Shown here one piece after another: positions 61,692 through 64,000 of a stretch of 64,000 nt of DNA. Location: the NCBI RefSeq assembly GCF_050038885.1, contig NZ_CP143624.1:1674001-1738000 (forward strand), written 5' to 3'. Origin of the DNA: Myxococcus flavus. Its GTDB lineage: Bacteria > Myxococcota > Myxococcia > Myxococcales > Myxococcaceae. The notes under the pieces are model-generated. The model saw only the letters and a program-made list of their open reading frames with translations, did no database searches and was not told where the DNA came from. Both the position numbers and the translations under genes were made by a program. Numbering within the stretch: position 1 is the first letter of the stretch; each line of letters opens with the position of its first letter.

Positions 61692-62851
61692 ATGCCCCGC
61701 TCAACGTGGCCATCACCTGCTTTCCGACCTTTGGCGGTAGCGGCATGGTCGCCACGGAGATTGGCCTCGCCATGGCCGACCGGGGTCACCGCGTCCACTT
61801 CATCGCGCGCGATTTGCCGGTGCGGCTCCACGGGAGCAACCGCAAGGTCTTCTTCCACGAGGTGACGGAGAGCGACTACCCGGCGCTCCAGCAGTCCAGC
61901 ACCTATCCCATCGCGCTGGCCTCCAAGATGATTGAGGTGGCCAACTACGAGCGCCTGGACGTGCTGCACGTCCACTATGCGGTGCCCCACGCCACCGCCG
62001 CGTGGATGGCGCGCGAGGTGCTGGGCCACAAGGCCCCGCGCGTCGTCACCACGTTGCACGGCACGGACACCACGCTGGTGGGCATCGACCCCAGCTACCT
62101 GCCGATTACGCGCTTCTCCATCATCCGCAGCGACGCGGTGACGGTGCCGTCGGCCTACCTGCGCCGCGAGACGTGGCGGGGCTTCGACATCCCGGAGAGC
62201 GTCCCCATCGACGTCATCCCCAACTTCGTGGACACCGCGCGCTATGCGCCGGTGCGCGACCGCGCCTGCCTGCGCGCGCTCTTCCCGGCGCTGCGCGAGC
62301 ACGAGCCGGTGCTCATCCACATCTCCAACTTCCGGCCGGTGAAGCGCATCGCCGACGTGGTCGCCATCTTCACCGAGGTCCACGCGCAGCGGCCCTGCCG
62401 GCTGGTGATGATTGGGGACGGCCCGGAGCGCTCTCCCGCCGAGCGCATGCTGCGCGAGCGGGGCCTGGAGGGCCGCGTCGCCTTCCTCGGCAAGCAGGAC
62501 CGCTTCGAGGAGCTGCTCGCCGCGGCCGACGTCTTCCTCCTCCCCAGCGAGCAGGAGAGCTTCGGGCTCGCTGCCCTGGAGGCGCTGAGCTGCGGCATCC
62601 CCGTGGTGGCGAGCGACCTGGGCGGAATCCCGGAGCTGGTGCGGCACGGGGAGACGGGCTTCCTGGCACCCCTGGGTGACGTGAAGGCCATGGCCGGGCA
62701 CGTGCTCACCCTGGTCGAGACTCCGGAGCGCTGGGCGGGCTTCTCGCGCCGGGCGCGGGCCCATGTCCTGGAGCACTTCCAGAAGGAGCCCGCCATCGAC
62801 CGGTACGAGGCGCTCTACCGCCGGCTGCTCACGGGGCCCCTCCGTCGCTGA
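61688..62851 (+). CDS. bshA: N-acetyl-alpha-D-glucosaminyl L-malate synthase
   Basis: A 387-residue GT4 glycosyltransferase that joins UDP-GlcNAc to L-malate, the first bacillithiol step. BshA hallmarks: VAITCFPTFGGSGMVATEIGLAMADRGH, HVHYAVPHATAAWMAREV, VVTTLHGTDTTLVGIDPSYLPITRFSI, IPNFVDTARYAP and LHISNFRPVKRIADV-like (IHISNFRPVKRI), then the E-x7-E motif EQESFGLAALE. Product length equals known BshA (~380). It is last in the bshC-bshB1-bshA operon; a weak stem-loop follows before the convergent DUF2911 gene. Confidence 0.95.
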   Translation: MNAPLNVAITCFPTFGGSGMVATEIGLAMADRGHRVHFIARDLPVRLHGSNRKVFFHEVTESDYPALQQSSTYPIALASKMIEVANYERLDVLHVHYAVPHATAAWMAREVLGHKAPRVVTTLHGTDTTLVGIDPSYLPITRFSIIRSDAVTVPSAYLRRETWRGFDIPESVPIDVIPNFVDTARYAPVRDRACLRALFPALREHEPVLIHISNFRPVKRIADVVAIFTEVHAQRPCRLVMIGDGPERSPAERMLRERGLEGRVAFLGKQDRFEELLAAADVFLLPSEQESFGLAALEALSCGIPVVASDLGGIPELVRHGETGFLAPLGDVKAMAGHVLTLVETPERWAGFSRRARAHVLEHFQKEPAIDRYEALYRRLLTGPLRR

Positions 62852-62857
62852 CGCAGG

Positions 62858-62878
62858 AGCCCCGGAGCACACCGGGCT
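62858..62878. terminator. Short convergent terminator stem
   Basis: AGCCCCGG and CCGGGCT pair around a six- to seven-base loop between the bshA stop and the DUF2911 stop. The stem is short and overlaps the second stop codon, so confidence is modest, but convergent genes only 25 bases apart need such an element. Confidence 0.4.
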
Positions 62879-63725
62879 ACTTCTTGTTCTTCCAGTCCGC
62901 CAGCGCCTTGGAGACCTGGTCACGGAAGAAGAAGTTCTTGTCCTTCTGCCCGAGGTCCCACGCGGCCTGCGCGGCCTTGCGGGCATCCGCGTACTTGCCC
63001 ATGCGCGACAGGACGTCCGCGCGAATCCAGTGGTTGTACCAGGTGGGGTTGGCGGCCACGGCCGCGTCCGCGTGCTTCAGCGCGGCGGCGTAGTCCTTGG
63101 TGGTCTCCGCCACGTAGGAGGCCGCGCTCGCGTGCATGCCGGCCGTGCTCTTCTGCGCCTGCTCGATGTTCGCCTTCGCGAAGGTGGCCGTGTCCACCTG
63201 GATGGGCACGGAGATGCGCAGCTTCTCCCACTCCAGGTCCAGGCGCGTGCCGGTGTCGGTGGTGTCGGAGAAGACGTACGTCAGGCGCTCACGCGACGGA
63301 ATCGCGGTGGTGGTGGCGTTCACCGAGGCCACGTCCTTCGAGGCGTCATACGGCGCGCCGCCCCGCCACAGGCCCAGGTCCGTGTTGAGCATCACCTTCC
63401 AGCCCTTCTGCGAGGGCAGGCTGACGATGGCGTAGGAGCCGGCCGGCACGGCCTTGCCGCCGAAGGTGACGGGGTGGCTGAAGGTAATCTTCGTCGCCGC
63501 GTTGGCGCCGCTGCGCCACGGCTTGTCATTGGGGACCAGCTCGCCCCAGATCTTCCGGCCCTTCACGGCGGGGCTGGAATATTCGACGGAAATCTCGGAG
63601 ACACCCACCTCCTGCGTCACCTTCGCGGCGGGGCTGGGGGCCGGCAGCTTGAGCTGCGCCAGCGCGGGCATCGCCGTCAGGGTCATCAGCGCGGAGGCCA
63701 CTCCGCTGAAAATCACGTTCCGCAT
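62877..63725 (-). CDS. DUF2911-containing secreted protein
   Basis: A 282-residue exported protein. The signal peptide MRNVIFSGVASALMTLTAMPALA precedes the DUF2911 domain (about 25-180): VTQEVGVSEISVEYSSPAVKGRKIWGELVPNDKPWRSGANAATKITFSHPVTFGGKAVPAGSYAIVSLP is the family core. A C-terminal helical part looks like two TPR units (DYAAALKHADAAVAANPTWYNHWIRADVLSRMGKYADARKAAQAAWDLG). Function unknown; usually envelope-associated. Upstream frame extensions before this ATG are unlikely because the signal begins here. Convergent with bshA. Confidence 0.85.
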   Translation of the reverse strand: MRNVIFSGVASALMTLTAMPALAQLKLPAPSPAAKVTQEVGVSEISVEYSSPAVKGRKIWGELVPNDKPWRSGANAATKITFSHPVTFGGKAVPAGSYAIVSLPSQKGWKVMLNTDLGLWRGGAPYDASKDVASVNATTTAIPSRERLTYVFSDTTDTGTRLDLEWEKLRISVPIQVDTATFAKANIEQAQKSTAGMHASAASYVAETTKDYAAALKHADAAVAANPTWYNHWIRADVLSRMGKYADARKAAQAAWDLGQKDKNFFFRDQVSKALADWKNKK

Positions 63726-63954
63726 CGTCCTCACTTCGTCCTTTCCCGACCCGGAGGGGTCGCAGAGCCGGCGGAGTGTATAGACGAGGTCTGGCTCCAC
63801 CTCACGTTTGACCTCGGCCTGCACCGCGTCATGAGGCGGCCGTCCAGGGAGGGGCTCGGGCACCCTCTACACACGAACGGCGGTGGACATTCCGGAGCAC
63901 GTCGTGGTTCCCCCGCGCGCCCACACTGGCCATGCTGCGCGCCAGGGAGTCCCA

Positions 63955-64000
63955 TGAAGCTCACGCGGCTCGAGGTCCACCACTACCGGAACGTCGTCCC
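63955..64000 (+). CDS. Start of an ATP-binding (RecF/SMC-like) protein, partial
   Basis: Only the first 15 codons are in the window. MKLTRLEVHHYRNVVP matches the first strand of RecF/SMC-like AAA ATPases (x-I/L-x-x-L-x-I/V-x-x-F/Y-R-N), which precedes a Walker A further on. AGGGAG four bases before the ATG supports the start. Which member of the family this is cannot be told. Confidence 0.45.

Overview
The window reads as a chromosomal segment of a myxobacterium, most likely in or near Myxococcus, Corallococcus or Pyxidicoccus. The clues are very high GC with strong third-position bias, several Ser/Thr kinases (one fused to STAND and SUMF1 modules), an FHA-type sigma-54 activator, a lipoprotein with NGLSF repeats, an ADYC-type secreted protein, many secreted proteins of unknown function, and a bacillithiol operon in an otherwise proteobacterial gene set. 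Genus is inferred from gene content only. I see no rRNA, tRNA, IS element, prophage or CRISPR array.

Region by region. 0-5.1 kb: a GNAT acetyltransferase overlapping a CxxCxxCC protein, a YheT-type hydrolase, a secreted protein, a 0.95-kb non-coding block with ~98-bp repeats and a foldable segment, then a YdcZ-type transporter with a degenerate receiver protein. 5.2-8 kb: an XPB-like helicase followed by a DUF790/Bax1-like protein, a likely helicase-nuclease pair. 8-12.4 kb: divergent XRE regulator and receiver protein, a metallophosphoesterase and a secreted M4 metallopeptidase. 12.4-17.8 kb: a quinone oxidoreductase, a 90-bp tandem repeat array, a charged small protein, an XdhC-MobA-like molybdenum-cofactor pair, a lipoprotein and a HAD phosphatase. 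17.8-29 kb: a large membrane protein, a 1068-residue cyclase/STAND/TPR protein, the NGLSF lipoprotein, a secreted protein, a PAS histidine kinase and a DUF1206 membrane protein.

29-34.7 kb: overlapping GST and VOC genes, a lipoprotein, a Cho/UvrC-like GIY-YIG nuclease, a divergent MmyB-type regulator and SDR oxidoreductase sharing an operator-like inverted repeat, then a truncated molybdenum-hydroxylase remnant. 34.9-42 kb: a tight FHA-sigma-54 activator / ADYC protein / kinase-STAND-SUMF1 operon, followed by an avidin-like secreted protein behind a tandem palindrome. 42-49.2 kb: an ammonium transporter, a 50-bp repeat array, a GNAT protein, a second kinase and two secreted proteins. 49.4-54.7 kb: a membrane-anchored DUF4041/GIY-YIG protein, L-serine dehydratase, an SRPBCC protein and a tail-anchored repeat protein. 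54.7-64 kb: a PIG-L / 59-residue membrane peptide / sodium-solute symporter operon, the bshC-bshB1-bshA operon, a DUF2911 protein and the start of an ATPase gene.

How the genes may work together: the FHA activator should read phosphothreonine made by the fused kinase of its own operon and drive sigma-54 promoters. The secreted PIG-L enzyme could release a deacetylated sugar for the symporter translated from the same mRNA. The bsh genes encode the complete three-step bacillithiol pathway. The helicase and DUF790 protein probably form a DNA-repair complex like archaeal XPB-Bax1. All of these partnerships are inferred from gene order and family knowledge.
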